A stretch of 64,000 nucleotides of DNA from positions 63,298,828-63,362,827 of the forward strand of contig NC_063172.1 of the NCBI RefSeq assembly GCF_023159225.1, written 5' to 3'. The notes under the pieces were generated by a model. The model saw only the letters and a program-made list of their open reading frames with translations. It searched no databases and was not told where the DNA came from. Every line of letters begins with the position of its first letter. Position 1 is the first letter of the stretch. A program made the translations under genes and the position numbers. Shown here piece after piece: positions 1-11,641 of the stretch. This DNA is from Perognathus longimembris pacificus (taxonomy: Eukaryota > Chordata > Mammalia > Rodentia > Heteromyidae).

Positions 1-697
1 TCAAGGTGAAGTACAGAGGGGTTACAGTTACATAGAGGTAGTGATTATATTTCTTGTCCCCTCCCTCGTTTTCCTCCCACATCCCCTTTTCCTCAACCCC
101 CCCTCCCCAAGTTGTACAGTTAGTTTATAACACATTGTCTTGTAAACATTGCTGTTGGTTTGGTTTGCCTTTTACCCTTTGTTTTGCCATTTTAATGTTG
201 CCCTTCTCTTCCCTAATTCAGACAGACATATAAAATAACCAGGGTACCAGAATCTAACAGTGACAACAGGGGCTAAATCATAGAGAAGATGTACAGAAGA
301 AAAAAAGAAATAAGTTCACATAGTACATTGAAAATAACAACATCAATGATAAACCACTTGTTTCCAAAAAGAGACTTCTCTGAAGAGGAAATGAGAATGG
401 CCAAGAAACACATGAAGAAGTGCTCTACATCCCCGGCCATAAAAGAAATGCAAACCAAAACAACATTGCAATTCCACCTCACCCCAGTAAGAATGTCCAT
501 TGTCAAGAAAGGTAATAATAACAAATGCTGGAGAGGATGTGGCCAAAAGGGAACCCTACTACACTGTTGGTGGGAGTGTAAACTGGTTCAAACACTCTGG
601 AAAGCAGTGTGGAGGTTCCTCAAAAGGCAAAACATAGAGCTCCCCTATGACCCAGCAGCCCCACTTCTGGGCATCTACCCACAAGAACCACAAGTTT
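1..697 (-). mobile_element. L1 fragment with inverted 5' portion
   Basis: Bases 1-367 match the minus-strand L1 3' UTR seen at 9997-10500, for example the shared TAC ATTGAAA segment near 320. Bases 368-697 match ORF2's C-terminal cysteine-rich region but on the plus strand (CWRGCGQKGTLLHCWWE, then ELPYDPAAPLLGIYP). Opposed orientation inside one insertion is the signature of twin-priming 5' inversion. The element's poly-A end would lie left of the window. The reverse transcriptase fragment is dead. Confidence 0.8.
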
Positions 698-779
698 TCT
701 TGAAACCAGAGATTTCTAGCCCCATCTCGATTTATTAATCATATTTTCCAAAGAAGTTTAAAAATCTGAATTCTGTTTT

Positions 780-877
780 AAGACAAGGTTTCTCTATGTA
801 GCCCCGCCTGGACTCAATCTCATAATCCTCCTGCATCAACTTCTTGAATACTGATACTACAGACATGCTACCATGCT
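780..877 (-). mobile_element. B1-like SINE fragment
   Basis: An antisense 7SL-type signature (AGACAAGGTTTCTCTATGTAG, then a cluster resembling the CCTCC...GTAGC segment) identifies an old B1-type monomer. Confidence 0.65.
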
Positions 878-936
878 AAACTCTAGAATTTTAACAGGTA
901 TTTCTACAAATCTTTGTTGCTGTTGTTATTGTTGTC

Positions 937-1042
937 TGTCATGGGGTTTGAACTCAGGTCTGGACTGGCTTCAAACTGTGATCCTCAGATCTCGTCCTCC
1001 TAAGTAGCTAGGGTTACAGGCATGAGCCACTTGCATCTGGCT
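937..1042 (-). mobile_element. B1-like/Geo SINE, internally deleted
   Basis: The antisense B1 head (CCTCCTAAGTAGCTAGGGTTACAGG and the following GCC box) is fused to a truncated piece of the Geo arm. The middle of the dimer is missing. Confidence 0.7.
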
Positions 1043-1239
1043 ACAAATCTTTAATCTGCAGGATGTTTGAGAACTTTTCAACTATTCACTAGGAATAGTC
1101 TACCTTATTTTCTCCACCAATAGACTTCATACCTGAATTCTACTTTAATGAGTCCTGTTGATCTCGAATATACCAGGAACTGTTTGAATTATTCAAAACA
1201 GATTTACCCAGTACATTTCTCCTTTTTATTCTTGCTTAT

Positions 1240-1482
1240 TTTTTTTCTTTTGTGCCAGTCCTGGTGCTTGAACTCAGGTCCTGGATACTATCACTGAGCT
1301 TCTCTTTGCTCAAGGCTAGTGCTCTACCACTTGAGCCACAGCACCACTTATGGCTTTTCCTGAGTAGTTTGTTGGAGATAAGAGTCTGAGAGCCTTTTCT
1401 GCCAGAGGTGGCTTCAAACTAGGATCCTCAGATCTCAACCTCCTGAGTAGTTAGGATTCCAGGCGTGAAGCACCAGCGCCCA
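1240..1482 (-). mobile_element. B1-like/Geo dimeric SINE
   Basis: A full-length antisense copy: it starts with GTGCCAGTCCTGG from the Geo arm, passes through CTCAAGGCTAGTGCTCTACC and the spacer TTGGAGATAAGAGTCT, and ends in the B1-like head. Confidence 0.8.
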
Positions 1483-1547
1483 AACTCATTGTCAGGAAAG
1501 AAAACTTGAGCCTTTCTAAGTTCTCCTTAGCTTTGATCCAAGAATGT

Positions 1548-1890
1548 ACATCTACCCCTTCCTGTGGTGTACCTGCATTATCTCTGTATCTTATCTGAGT
1601 ACATTGGAAACCATGTACACTGGTATTAGAACTAGGAAAGTGAAAGGGAATACCAAAATGGAGAGACACAGGGTAAAAAAGACAAATGACTACAGAAGCA
1701 ATACTTGCAAAACTGTTTGGTATAAGTGAACTGAACAACTCATGGGGGGTAAGGGAAAGGGGGAGAGAGGAGGGGGGAATGAGGGAAGAGGTAACAAACA
1801 GTACAAGAAATGTATCCAGTGCCTAACGTATGAAACTGTAACCTCTCTGTACATCAGTTTGACAATAAAAAATTTTTTAAAAAAAAAGAA
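1548..1890 (+). mobile_element. L1 3' UTR and poly-A tail fragment
   Basis: The sequence is the sense-strand counterpart of 9997-10335, including CCTTCCTGTGG, a G-rich tract near 1741-1795, and the 3' end CTGTACATCAGTTTGACAAT followed by an A-rich tail. No ORF2 sequence precedes it, so it is strongly 5'-truncated. Confidence 0.75.
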
Positions 1891-2040
1891 TATATATCTT
1901 CAGTGGAATTTTAATTCTGTCCATCTAAAATTCACCCAAGTGAAAGAATTATATAAAAAGGTTATATTCTTTGCTGTTAAGGCATTATCTAGTAGTCCAA
2001 AAGGCACCTACTTGCACGGACACATAGACCCGTTTTGTTA

Positions 2041-2510
2041 AGACTTTTGTCGTATGGTTGAAGAATGTTTTTCTGCCGGTGGATCTCATTTCATCAGAGA
2101 TATCAAGGAAAGCTTATGACTCGCAACAATTTATAAGATGGGTCGACCTAGGTGCATTCCGTACCTATGTCCAGTGTACTTAAGCATTAAGATAAATGAC
2201 AGCGATTGGAACAGAGTAATGGCACTAAGATCCTAACCTCAGCCGGTCTCTTCCCCCAGAGGCTCTCTTTGCCCAGCTCAGCACTACCATGGTGCAGAAC
2301 AAAGGGCAGGCCGGTGGCTCAGGGGCCATGAACGCTGGGCAGGGATGCGGATCGGCACACATCCCCCGCACACCGCGGCCCACGCGCGAAGAGCGTGGGG
2401 ACAGTTTATATATCATCTCTCTTACGGCTCACTAGGGTGTCTAGAGAAAAATCACTCCAACATCTTTATTCTTTATTCAACATCAGGAATTAACCAGAAA
2501 CATTAAATAT
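2041..2510. other. Unassigned intergenic sequence with a CpG-containing block
   Basis: No repeat family or gene is recognised. Bases 2240-2400 are locally GC- and CpG-rich for this intergenic setting. A short open frame exists on the minus strand but shows no domain. Confidence 0.4.
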
Positions 2511-2513
2511 CCT

Positions 2514-2740
2514 CAGCTGGGTGCTAGTGGCCTATGCTTGTAATCCTATTGGAGGCTGAAATCTGAGAATTGCGGTTCAAAGCCAGCCTGGGCAGAAAAG
2601 CCCACAAGGCTGTTATCTCCTGTTAACCACTACAAAATGCAGTAAAGCTATGACACCAGTGGTAGAGCACTGGCCATGAGTGAAGAAGCTAAGGGACGGC
2701 ACCCAGGCTCAGAGTGCAAGCCCCAGTGCCAGTGTAAAAA
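2514..2740 (+). mobile_element. B1-like/Geo dimeric SINE
   Basis: The head (AGCTGGGTGCTAGTGGCC...) is followed by TTCAAAGCCAGCCTGGGCAG and a diverged Geo arm ending CAAGCCCCAGTGCCAG and an A-rich tail. Confidence 0.8.
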
Positions 2741-3107
2741 AGGGCTTCATTACTTATTAATTCACTATGTAAATATTTGTCAGGTACTTCCTCTGTGCAA
2801 GATTGGATGAGACTTTGTAATCTTCAAGCTAACATAATTGATTGAAAGGCAAATGACAAAAAAAAAAAAACAAACCCTTCTTCAGTCTACCTTCTTTATT
2901 TTCTTAGGAATATGCTTTCTAAAGCTCTAGAGAATTCTGTCAACCTAAAATTTATTTCCCTTCCTATAATATTTTAAATTCAACATTTTACGTACAAGAA
3001 TCTAAAAAATGTTCTTTGTTAGAAAGCACTTCTATAGGGTAGTGAAGTCATGAACATGAGTGGCTACATTGCAATAGCACATCGCGTGTACAGTTGCGAG
3101 CAAGAGG

Positions 3108-3342
3108 AGCCGGGCGCTGGGGGCTCACGCCTGGAATCCTAGCTACTCAGGAGGCTGAGATCTGAGGATAGCAGTTCAAAGCCAGTCCAGGCAAGAAAGT
3201 CAGTGAGACTCTTATTTCCAATAAGCTACTCAAACAAGCCTGAAGTGACACGGTAGCTCTAGTGTTGAACACAAAGAGGCTCAGTGACAGAGCCCAGACC
3301 CTGAGTTCAAGCCCCAGGATTGGGGGGAAAAAAAAAAAGACC
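3108..3342 (+). mobile_element. B1-like/Geo dimeric SINE
   Basis: A well-preserved head (GCTACTCAGGAGGCTGAGAT) is joined to a Geo arm ending GAGTTCAAGCCCCAGGA and an A tail. Confidence 0.85.
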
Positions 3343-3999
3343 AGGAGGACTGGGGCTGTCACTCTATGATAAGCAACTCGCCTAGACCTTGCAAGCTTGT
3401 GGCTTTGGTTCCTAGTGCCACAAATAAATAAATATGGAAGAAAAAAGACTATAAAGAAAACCCTTCAAATAGCCGCCACTTGCACCCCCACTAGGGCAGG
3501 AGAGTGACAGTTGAGAAAGAAATTTTACATGTGGAAAACCATTTCCTGTGCTGGTTATTATTTAACATTATTAACAATATGAAAAAATGATATTGTGTCT
3601 TGTTTCATCAATGAACATTCATATGTGGTTCTCTTACTACGTGAAAATCTTCTATTGATTGCCATATTCTGGGAATAGCCATGTCTGTGTGCAAAGGTTT
3701 TAAGAAGGCTTATGGCATCTGCTTCTGTTTACTCAGTGGTGGCCTTTAGTACATTACCAAGTGTCGTAATATCCAAAGACCAGCTCTGGCATGTGTTTAC
3801 TTAGCCTTGCCCTTTGAATTACTTCTGGAGACCAGTTGTGAAAATCTATCTATCTTCTCCTATTTGCCCATTAAAATAATCCTTTAAAATAACATTTACC
3901 TAAATTTAGATTGCATAAAAGTGTTTTCATCATATAAATATTTCCAAACTGCATTTTTTACACAACTATTCTCATCCATGTTTAAGAAGCTGACATAAT

Positions 4000-4235
4000 G
4001 CCTGGCACCAGTATATCGTGGCTGTAATCTTAGCTACACAGGAGGCTGAGATCTGAGGATGGTGATTCAAAGACAGCCTGTGTAGACAAACCCAAGGTGA
4101 CTCATCTCCAATCAGCCACCAAAAAGCCAGAAGTGGAGCTGTGGCTCAACTAGTAAAGCATTAACCTTAAGCACAAAAGCTTAAGGACAGCACCCACCCG
4201 GGCCCTGAGTTCAGGCCCCAGGACTGGCACACAGA
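4000..4235 (+). mobile_element. B1-like/Geo dimeric SINE
   Basis: The order is head, spacer CATCTCCAATCAGCCACC, and Geo arm with GCTGTGGCTCAACTAGTA and CCAGGACTGGCAC. Confidence 0.85.
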
Positions 4236-4239
4236 AAAT

Positions 4240-5145
4240 TTTTAAAAGCTGAACTGTATTCAAAGAATACAACAATTCTAATCTAATACAGCAGATGAAA
4301 ATTGGTTGAAAGGTCAACATTTGTTAGAAGAGCATTAGGAAGCAAATGCTTTTACATACACCTGGAGGGCGTATAGAGTGGCACAACCTTCCCAGATTGC
4401 TTGGCATTCTCTACCCAAGTACTCTGACAAAACATGTATACAAATGTGTGTAAACCAGAGATTTAGCTTCAGGACTCATTGGACCTGAATACAAAGGTCA
4501 ATCTATGCACGGATTGTTATTGTACCTAGACTTCTCGCAATTCAAAAGCTAAGGCCTGGAATCACGGTAATGAAATGTCAAGTGAAGCAAGAGCTCTCCT
4601 GCTCCAGGTCTGGGAGGGTGGATCAAACTGTGTCAACCCTGAGTTCGGCAGACAGTAGCTATGCAGAACAGCAGAGAGTGACACTTCTGTGTGCTAGATG
4701 CCAAGGCAGAGCAGGTAAGACTAGCTGTAACTGTCTGGCTTGGCGCTGTGGCTACAGCTTCATAAATAATGTAGGCATGCACCTACATATGTATACACAT
4801 ACGCATACATGTATGTGTATATCATCTCCTGATCTATGAGGGGGGTCAAGGAAAAGCATTCCCAGGGATTAGACCTTTAGGTAATAAGATTATATAATCC
4901 AATTTGTTTTTAAAAGCAGGAAATCTAGAGACATGGGAAATTACATGTATCTGTTACAGTATACAATTAGCAGTCACACCTGTAATGTTTAAGGAATTTT
5001 TAAAATTTATTTTTAGCTGATAAATAAAAATCATAAATAATTGTACATATTATTGACGCATAAATACATTGTGTAATTTCTAACTCAGGTTAAAAATATC
5101 TATTTTCCCAAACATTTCTCATTTATTTATTGTGAAAACTCAAAA
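4240..5145. other. Unassigned intergenic sequence
   Basis: AT-rich DNA with no recognised gene or repeat. A short alternating purine-pyrimidine, partly self-complementary run lies at 4784-4822. Confidence 0.4.
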
Positions 5146-5149
5146 TCTT

Positions 5150-5347
5150 TTTTCTTTTTTGGCCAGTCCTGGGCTTGAACGCAGTGCCTGGGCACTGTCC
5201 CTGAGCTTTGTTTACTCAAGGCTAGCACTCTGCCACTTGGCCACAATGCCACTTGTGGCTTTTTCTGTCCATGTAACACTGAGGAACCAAACATAGGGCT
5301 TCATGCACGCTAGGCAAGCACTCTACCGTTAAGCCACATTCCCAGCC
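5150..5347 (-). mobile_element. IDL-Geo SINE
   Basis: An antisense dimer runs from GGCCAGTCCTGGGC at the left to the ID-type 5' end (CACATTCCCAGCCC) at the right. It is more diverged than most copies in the window. Confidence 0.88.
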
Positions 5348-5373
5348 CTCTAAATCATTTGTTTAGCTTTGTT

Positions 5374-5575
5374 TTCCTTTTTTGTTGGTCTAGGGCTTGA
5401 ACTCAGAACCTGGGTACTGCCCTTTAGTTTTTTTCACTCAATTTGAACCACAGCTCTACTTGTAGCTTTTTACTGGTTAATTGGAGTTAAGAGCCCCACA
5501 GAATCTTCTGCCTGGATTGGCTTTGAACCTCTCTGGGTAGCTAGGGTTGCAGGCATGAGCAATCAGGGTTTGGGC
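5374..5575 (-). mobile_element. B1-like/Geo dimeric SINE
   Basis: An antisense and diverged copy with a Geo arm lacking part of the A-box region, the spacer TTGGAGTTAAGAGCC, and the B1 head. Confidence 0.75.
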
Positions 5576-5579
5576 CTTT

Positions 5580-6390
5580 ATTTTTTTTTATGAAATTCAA
5601 GATTGTTCAAGGGGATTACACGTTACCGTGTCCATCTCAGGGTCTGGTGCTTGTTGATTAGACGAGCCCTGCCCATCATTCTGCTCCATTTCACGCCTCT
5701 TCCCCCTTGGCTTCCCTATAATATATTTTTTAGATTAAACTCTTTCACTCAGCATACATAGTTGAACACCTATGAGAAATTAGAAACTATACTTGGTGGT
5801 AGGGTCACAAATATTGGTGTCTACCATGCTATTGTGGGACTTAATGCAAATAACATATTAGGGATATATATATATATGTATATATATTCTTACATAGTAT
5901 AGTCTTAGAAGTTAAGAAAAGTTCAAGTGAACAGAAATAATTAGCATAGATACGACTAGAGTCCAATGTTATCCTTGAAAACAAATATATAATATCATGC
6001 ATTCAAGTTTTAAATAGAAATGTATTTTATAAACACTTACAGTGTGCAACGCGTACCTTGAACTTTAGAAAACAGTCCAAGAATGCAAGTCGGTTTTCTA
6101 CACACTCCACGCTCTTCTCCCGCAGCAGAACAGCTGACCGCCACTGAGTGAAAAGAGGTTCAGGAGCAAATCATACTCTCAAATGACTGGAATATTTACG
6201 ACGTGGCATTCTGCATGAGGAATGATGCTCATTTCATTTCAGGGCAATATTGGTTTTTTCGGTTCTCAGTACACTTACGAGCCTAAGCTCTGATCCCAGC
6301 ACACAACCTCCCCCTCTTCCCTCCAACAATAAACCACTATGCTATGAGGGTTCTTTGTATTTTCCCCAAGCACCATCTCCCTGTGGCCTG
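5580..6390. other. Mostly unassigned AT-rich sequence
   Basis: Bases 5583-5740 begin with a T tract and may be an old antisense L1 3' end, but similarity is weak. A TA/GTA dinucleotide run lies at 5867-5890. Nothing coding was recognised. Confidence 0.35.
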
Positions 6391-6394
6391 GACC

Positions 6395-6480
6395 TCCCAT
6401 GGGGCCTAGGATGGCCTTGAACTTGAGCTCCTCTGTGTTAGCTTCCAGAGTGTAAGGATTGCGTGTGTGCACCACCACCT
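6395..6480 (-). mobile_element. B1-like SINE fragment
   Basis: Antisense B1 hallmark GGATGGCCTTGAACTTGAG is followed by a diverged remainder ending CACCACCACCTC. Confidence 0.65.
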
Positions 6481-7484
6481 CTGGAGGTGGTTTTCTTTAC
6501 TTGCCCTAACTTCCACACAACAAAGCCATGGCCCGCGAAGCCGGAGATGCTTCCCGGCGCCTTGCTTTAGACAATTACATATATATACAAAAGGTCCTAA
6601 TTCTGTAGTGCTTTCATTATGATCCCCTGGCCGCCCCTTGCCGGGCAGTGGGAGAGAGACTCCATGGAGCACACTCACCTATATGCTCTTCAGTCCCCGT
6701 GCACCTTCCTTTTGCACTTGTGTCCACACAGGATGAATTCTGTCCACTGGGATGGAAGGAGACATGATCTGTGTTGTCAGGAGCCCATGAGGAAAACAGC
6801 ACAAAAGTTTCTCCTTTTCTGCTCAAGAACGTCCGCCTTCGATGGGCTCACTCCTGATACAGCTTCCTTCTAGCAAGGAAGACCTAACAGACTAGTGTTC
6901 CATTCTTAATTGGAGACCTGCTGGTAGCTACTCTTCTTAGTGGCAGGAAGAAAGGGGAACAGCTAGGTGCTCCCCCTCAGCACACACACACACACACAGT
7001 GCTTGTGAAGGCAAAACAGTAGTAAGTGGCTTTCAATTCTGGCCAAGAAAGGATGGAGGAGTATGCAGGTTCCAAAAGAAGATCATGTTATTGACGGACC
7101 TGTGTCTAGTTCACACCACAAATGAAGACTGGGAGCCGAGGGGACTGTGTTCAGCTCTTGGACATTCATTATCTGTAACAGTGGTTTCTCTACTAGGGTT
7201 GATTCTGCATTCCTAAGGACATTTGAGGATTTCTGAAGAGATGGTTTTATTTTCACAGCTGGAGCCAGTGTGGTGCGCTTTGTATATGGTGTGATGAAGT
7301 GGTCAGGTTTCATCCTTTGGCCCATGACTATCCAATTGCCTCTGCACCATTTGTTAAATAGTCTTTTCCTCCATGGAACTGTCTGAGTACTGTGGTTGAA
7401 ATCCAATTCTCTATCGATTAGACTGATTTTTAGATTCTCACTTCAATTCTGTTTATGTATATGCCTGAGTACTTATACTCAGTG

Positions 7485-7487
<3 letters not shown>

Positions 7488-7533
<46 letters not shown>
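7488..7533 (+). repeat. TG dinucleotide microsatellite
   Basis: About 23 uninterrupted TG units lie inside the old antisense L1 remnant. Confidence 0.95.
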
Positions 7534-7535
<2 letters not shown>

Positions 7536-7756
7536 CTACACTCCTAGTCCAACACAGTATTAATTGTTGTAGCATTACTGAAAGTTTTCACCTGGGAAAG
7601 CATGGACACTGACTATGTTTTTTCTTTCCCCGATTGTTTCTGCTACTCTGAGATCCTTGCATTTCCACATGAATTTTAAGTTCAATTTGTATTTCTGCAA
7701 AAAAAAAAAAAAATGCTTCTTGGATCCAGGTGCATTTTTTAAAATCACTGAATAAT

Positions 7757-7963
7757 TTTTTTTTTTTTTTTGCCAGTCCTGGGCTTGGACTCAGGGCCTG
7801 AGCACTGTCCCTGGCTTCTTTTTGCTCAAGGCTAGCACTCTGCCACTTGAGCCACAGCGCCACATCTGGCCATTTTCTATAGATGTGGTGCTGGGGAATC
7901 AAACCCAGGGCTTCATGTATACAAGGCAAGCGCTCTTGCCACTAGGCCATATTCCCAGCCCAG
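7757..7963 (-). mobile_element. IDL-Geo SINE
   Basis: A near-complete antisense copy: poly-T, GCCAGTCCTGGGCTTGGA, CACTTGAGCCACAGCGCCAC, and the ID-type end CACTAGGCCATATTCCCAG. It is inserted within the ancient L1. Confidence 0.92.
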
Positions 7964-8168
7964 TTTGTTTTGTTTTTTAAACCACGACTTCCATGTTTTC
8001 ATTTGCTTCAAGTCCATTCATGTTTTTACTTCTTTTTTTGGTTCAGCTTTGGTAGTTTGCATGTGTTTTGAAATTTGTCTATGGCTTTTGGTTTCTTTCA
8101 CCTAAATTGTTTGCACACAATTGAGTTATGGTACCTATTATATAATTCTATAAGATCTGTAATTTAAT

Positions 8169-8361
8169 GGGCTGGGAATGTGGCCTAGTGGTAGAGTGTT
8201 TGCCTAGCAGGCACAAAGCCCTGGGTTCAATTCCTCAGCACCACATGAAGAAAAAAAGCCTGGCGTGGCATTGTGGCTCAAGTGGTAGAGTGCTAGCCTT
8301 GAGCTTAGGGACAGTGCCCAGGCTCTGAGTTCAAGCCCCAAGACTGGCAAAAAAAAAAAAA
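8169..8361 (+). mobile_element. IDL-Geo SINE
   Basis: A sense copy inserted in the ancient L1. The 5' head GGGCTGGGAATGTGGCC and the Geo arm ending CCAAGACTGGC plus A tail are present. An imperfect 12-base target duplication (8155-8166 and 8361-8372, 10 of 12 matching) flanks it. Confidence 0.92.
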
Positions 8362-8809
8362 TCTGTAGTTTCAATCTGCTGTTTCAGTCCTAGTTTTAGT
8401 CATGTGATTCGCCATCCTTTATTTTTCAGAAAATCTAGCTAAATTGTTCGATGTTGTTGATCTTTTCAAAGATGTAACCTCTAGTTTCATGATTTCCTCT
8501 TGTTCTGTTTTCTACTTATGTCGACTCTGTTTTTTTCGTCAGTCACCTTTGTATTTACTTTGCCCTTTCCATTTTTCTAGTTACTTACTGTAGAAAGTTA
8601 CATTCAGATTTAAGATATTTCTTCATTTTAAGGTAAATATTTATAGCTGTAAAATTCCTACTGAATGTGGCTTTTAATGAAGATGTTTTATATATGTTCA
8701 TCTTAGTTTATTGATACTTAATTTGTGGACTAGCATCTGGTCTGTCCTGGAAAATGTTAAATGTGCATTTGAGAATCATGTGGGTTTTGCTTTCAATTGT
8801 TGAACAGAT

Positions 8810-8950
8810 GTTTTTCTTTTTCTGTTTGTTCTGGTTTTTGAGATGGGGTTTTACTATGCTGCTCAATCTGGCCTTAAAAGTCATAATCTTCCTGCTTCAG
8901 ACTCATGAGAGGCTGGGAATACATAAACATACTACTGAACCTGAACCTGA
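8810..8950 (-). mobile_element. B1-like SINE fragment
   Basis: The sequence TTTTTGAGATGGGGTTTTAC followed by a CTTCCTGCTTCAG segment is an antisense B1 monomer. Confidence 0.65.
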
Positions 8951-9019
8951 TTGTGTGTAGTAATTTTATAGGTATCTATCTGGCTGGATTAAGTTATAAT
9001 ATATTTAAGAGGATTTTAG

Positions 9020-9470
9020 CTTCTTAGTGCTACTTTTATAAATTGCCACAAATTCAGTAGCTTAAAACAACGTAAATGTGCTCTCTTCTGTTGTGGATAA
9101 TTGCAGGTCTGAAATGTACACTAAAGCTGTGGTGTTTATAAGACCACTTTCTGCTAACACTATCCCTCCAGGTGCCATCTTTACATTTAAAATAGTTTTA
9201 AATTTAAAATTAACTAAAATTAAAGATAAGTTAATTTTTTAAATGATGAATATTAAAGGAAAATTTTTCTTGCATTTTCCAGCTCCTGGTTCATGTTCTT
9301 GGGCATTGTGGCCCTTTTCTTCATCCTCCTCATCCTCCTAACACATCACTCTAATTGGTACTTCCCCCGTGATGTCTCCTCTTCTGACTTTGATTCCTTC
9401 CGCATTGCTCTACGTGCCAGGGATGTAACTCCGTCAGACCTGCTCAGATAATCCTTGAGGTCATTGATGT
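9020..9470 (-). repeat. Ancient interspersed repeat remnant
   Basis: The segment with CACAAATTCAGTAGCTTAAA, then CTCTTCTGTTG, and the later CAGCTCCTGG...CATTGTGGCCC block resembles a widespread old mammalian repeat. I do not assert the family or its true orientation. A second, nested copy occurs at 28478-29320. The rest of 9470-9980 is unassigned AT-rich sequence. Confidence 0.5.
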
Positions 9471-9978
9471 CACCATGTAGGCATGTGTTCTAAATGCCAT
9501 CCATCGTAACATGCACGCGGTCAGCACTGGGCCATAACTTGGGATAACTGTCACTGAAGACCTCAAAGTTAAGAACAGTTAGTAATTGGAAAATTACTAA
9601 TGTGCTATTATAAATTCATGTCCCACAAATTGTGATGTGCATGCACGTCACAGTTATCTCCAATGGCCTCAGTGACAAGAGTGAGATACATGTCAATGAA
9701 ATGTTGGCCATAAACTAGTGCTTAGGTTGTGATTTAGCATAACTAAGTTAATTTCCTAGAGTATTTAATAAATTTCATTTTTTTCTTAGCTCTTTGAGTC
9801 AGCACTAGTCTTACAGTGAGCTGATTTTCATAAATTGGTGTCTATATAATGGGAAAATGCTGGTGGATGGAGGGTTTGATTCATTTCACTGTAGCGCCAC
9901 CTAGTGGAAATTTGCAAGAAATCAATTGTGGAGATTTTTTTCCTTCACTATCTCAAACAAACAAAAAACAAGCGGAAT

Positions 9979-9996
9979 AAGAACTAGGATTTTCTT
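9979..9996 (+). repeat. Left target-site duplication of the young L1
   Basis: AAGAACTAGGATTTTCTT is repeated perfectly at 11624-11641, marking the boundaries of the insertion. Confidence 0.9.
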
Positions 9997-11623
9997 TTTT
10001 TTTTTTCAAATTTTTATTATCAAACTGATGTACAGAGAAGTTACAGTTTCATACATTAGGCATTGGATACATTACTTGTACTGTTTGTTACCTCGTCCCT
10101 CATACCCCTCTCCCTCCACCCCCTTTCCCTTTCCCCCCATGAGGTGTTCAGTTCACTTTCACCAAACAGTTTTGCAAGTATTGCTTTTGTAGTTGTTTTT
10201 CTTTTTTTACCCTGAGTCTCTCCATTTTGGTATTCCCTTTCAATTTCCTAGTTCTAATACCAGTATACATGGTTTCCAATATACTCAGATAATGTTACAG
10301 AGATAGTGTAGGTACAACCACAGGAAGGTGATACAAGAACATCATCTATAATAGATGCTACAGATACACATGGTACATTGAAAGTAATTACAACTGTAAT
10401 ATAACAATCGTTTCCATAACATGGAGTTCATTTCACTTAGCATCATCTTATGTGTTCATAAGGGTATAGCTATTGGGCTCTTGGGATCCTCTGCTGTGAC
10501 TTGCCTAAACCTGTACTAATTACTCAATAAGGGAGACCATAGAGTCCATGTTTCTTTGGGTCTGGCTCACTTCACTTAGTATAATTTTTTCCAAGTTCTT
10601 CCATTTCCTTACAAATGGGGCAATGTCATTCTTTCTGATAGAGGCATAAAATTCCATTGTGTATATGTACCACATTTTCCTGATCCATTCGTCTACTGAG
10701 GAGCATCTGGGTTGGTTCCAGATTCTTGCTATGACAAATTGCGCTGCGATGAACATTGTTGTGCTGGTGGCATTACTGTGATTTTGTTTGTGGTCTTTTG
10801 GATAGATACCCAAAAGTGGGGCTGCTGGGTCATAGGGGAGTTCTATATTTAGCCTTCTGAGGAATCTCCATACCGCTTGCCAGAGTGGCTGAACCAGTTT
10901 ACATTCCCACCAACAATGAAGTAGGGTTCCCTTTTGGCCACATCCCCTCCAACAATTGTTATTGTTAGTTTTCTTGATATATGACATTCTTACCAGGGTA
11001 AGATGGAATCTCAATGTTGTTTTGATTTGCATTTCTTTTATGGCCAGTGATGTAGAGCACTTTTTCATATGTCTCTTGGCCATTCTCATTTCCTCACCAG
11101 AGAAGTCTCTTTGTAAGTCTTTAGCCCACTTGATGAGGGGGCTATTGGTTCTTTGCGGTTTTGTTTTGGAAGAAGGTAATTTTTTTAGTTCTGCATATAT
11201 TTTAGATATGAGGCCTTTGTCTGTTGAATGTCCTGTAAAGATCTTCTCCCAGTTTGTGGGCTTTCTGTTTATCTTGCGAGCTATGTCCTTTGCCGTGCAG
11301 AAGCTCTGCAGTTTGATGCAGTCCCATTTGTCCAACCTTTCTTTGATTTGTAGCCTTTCTGGGTCTTTGTTAAGGAAGTTCTGTCCTGCGACAAGGAGCC
11401 CAAGTGTTTCTCCTACTCCTTCCTTTAGTGTTTTCAGGGTGTCTGTTTTAATTTCGAGGTCTTTGATCCATTTGGAATTGATTTTGGTGCAGGGTGATAT
11501 ATAAGGATCTAGTTTTAGTTTGTTGCATGTGTTGAGCCAGTTTTGCCAGCACCACTTGTTAAAGAGGCTATCTTTCTTCCATACTATTGTTTTAGCTTCT
11601 TTATCAAAGATTAAGTAGGCATA
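9997..11623 (-). mobile_element. Young 5'-truncated L1 insertion (3' UTR plus ORF2 C-terminus)
   Basis: The insert reads on the minus strand as ORF2 C-terminus, then 3' UTR, then poly-A (the T tract at its left edge). An uninterrupted frame of 383 codons (10520-11671, its first residues coming from flanking DNA) spans the region after the reverse transcriptase core. It includes the C-terminal cysteine motif CWRGCGQKGTLLHC and the C-terminus ending SLIE. ORF2 normally encodes the endonuclease and reverse transcriptase for L1 mobility. The catalytic domains are absent here, so this copy cannot move itself. The perfect 18-base flanking duplication and open frame indicate a recent insertion. Confidence 0.92.
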
Positions 11624-11641
11624 AAGAACTAGGATTTTCTT
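11624..11641 (+). repeat. Right target-site duplication of the young L1
   Basis: An exact 18-base copy of 9979-9996. Confidence 0.9.

Larger units (their letters stand above)
7240..8795 (-). mobile_element. Ancient L1 ORF2 remnant, antisense, broken by later insertions
   Basis: The minus-strand translation at 7270-7390 reads KRLFNKWCRGNWIVMGQRMK, an ORF2 segment. Text at 7600-7690, 7975-8165 and 8362-8795 continues in the expected antisense ORF2 order, ending at the GGTCTGTCCTGGAAAATGTT segment. A TG microsatellite (7488-7533) and two IDL-Geo insertions (7757-7963 and 8169-8361) interrupt it. Numerous stops and indels show that it is long dead. Confidence 0.75.

Noticed and set aside
8169..8240. 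tRNA genes from ID-type A and B boxes
   Set aside because: The boxes belong to SINEs with A tails and target duplications and do not make complete cloverleaf tRNAs.
9282..9450. Plus-strand reading FMFLGIVALFFILLILL suggestive of a membrane segment
   Set aside because: It lies in an old interspersed repeat with pyrimidine-rich text, has no start or splice context, and hydrophobic runs are expected from T/C-rich DNA.
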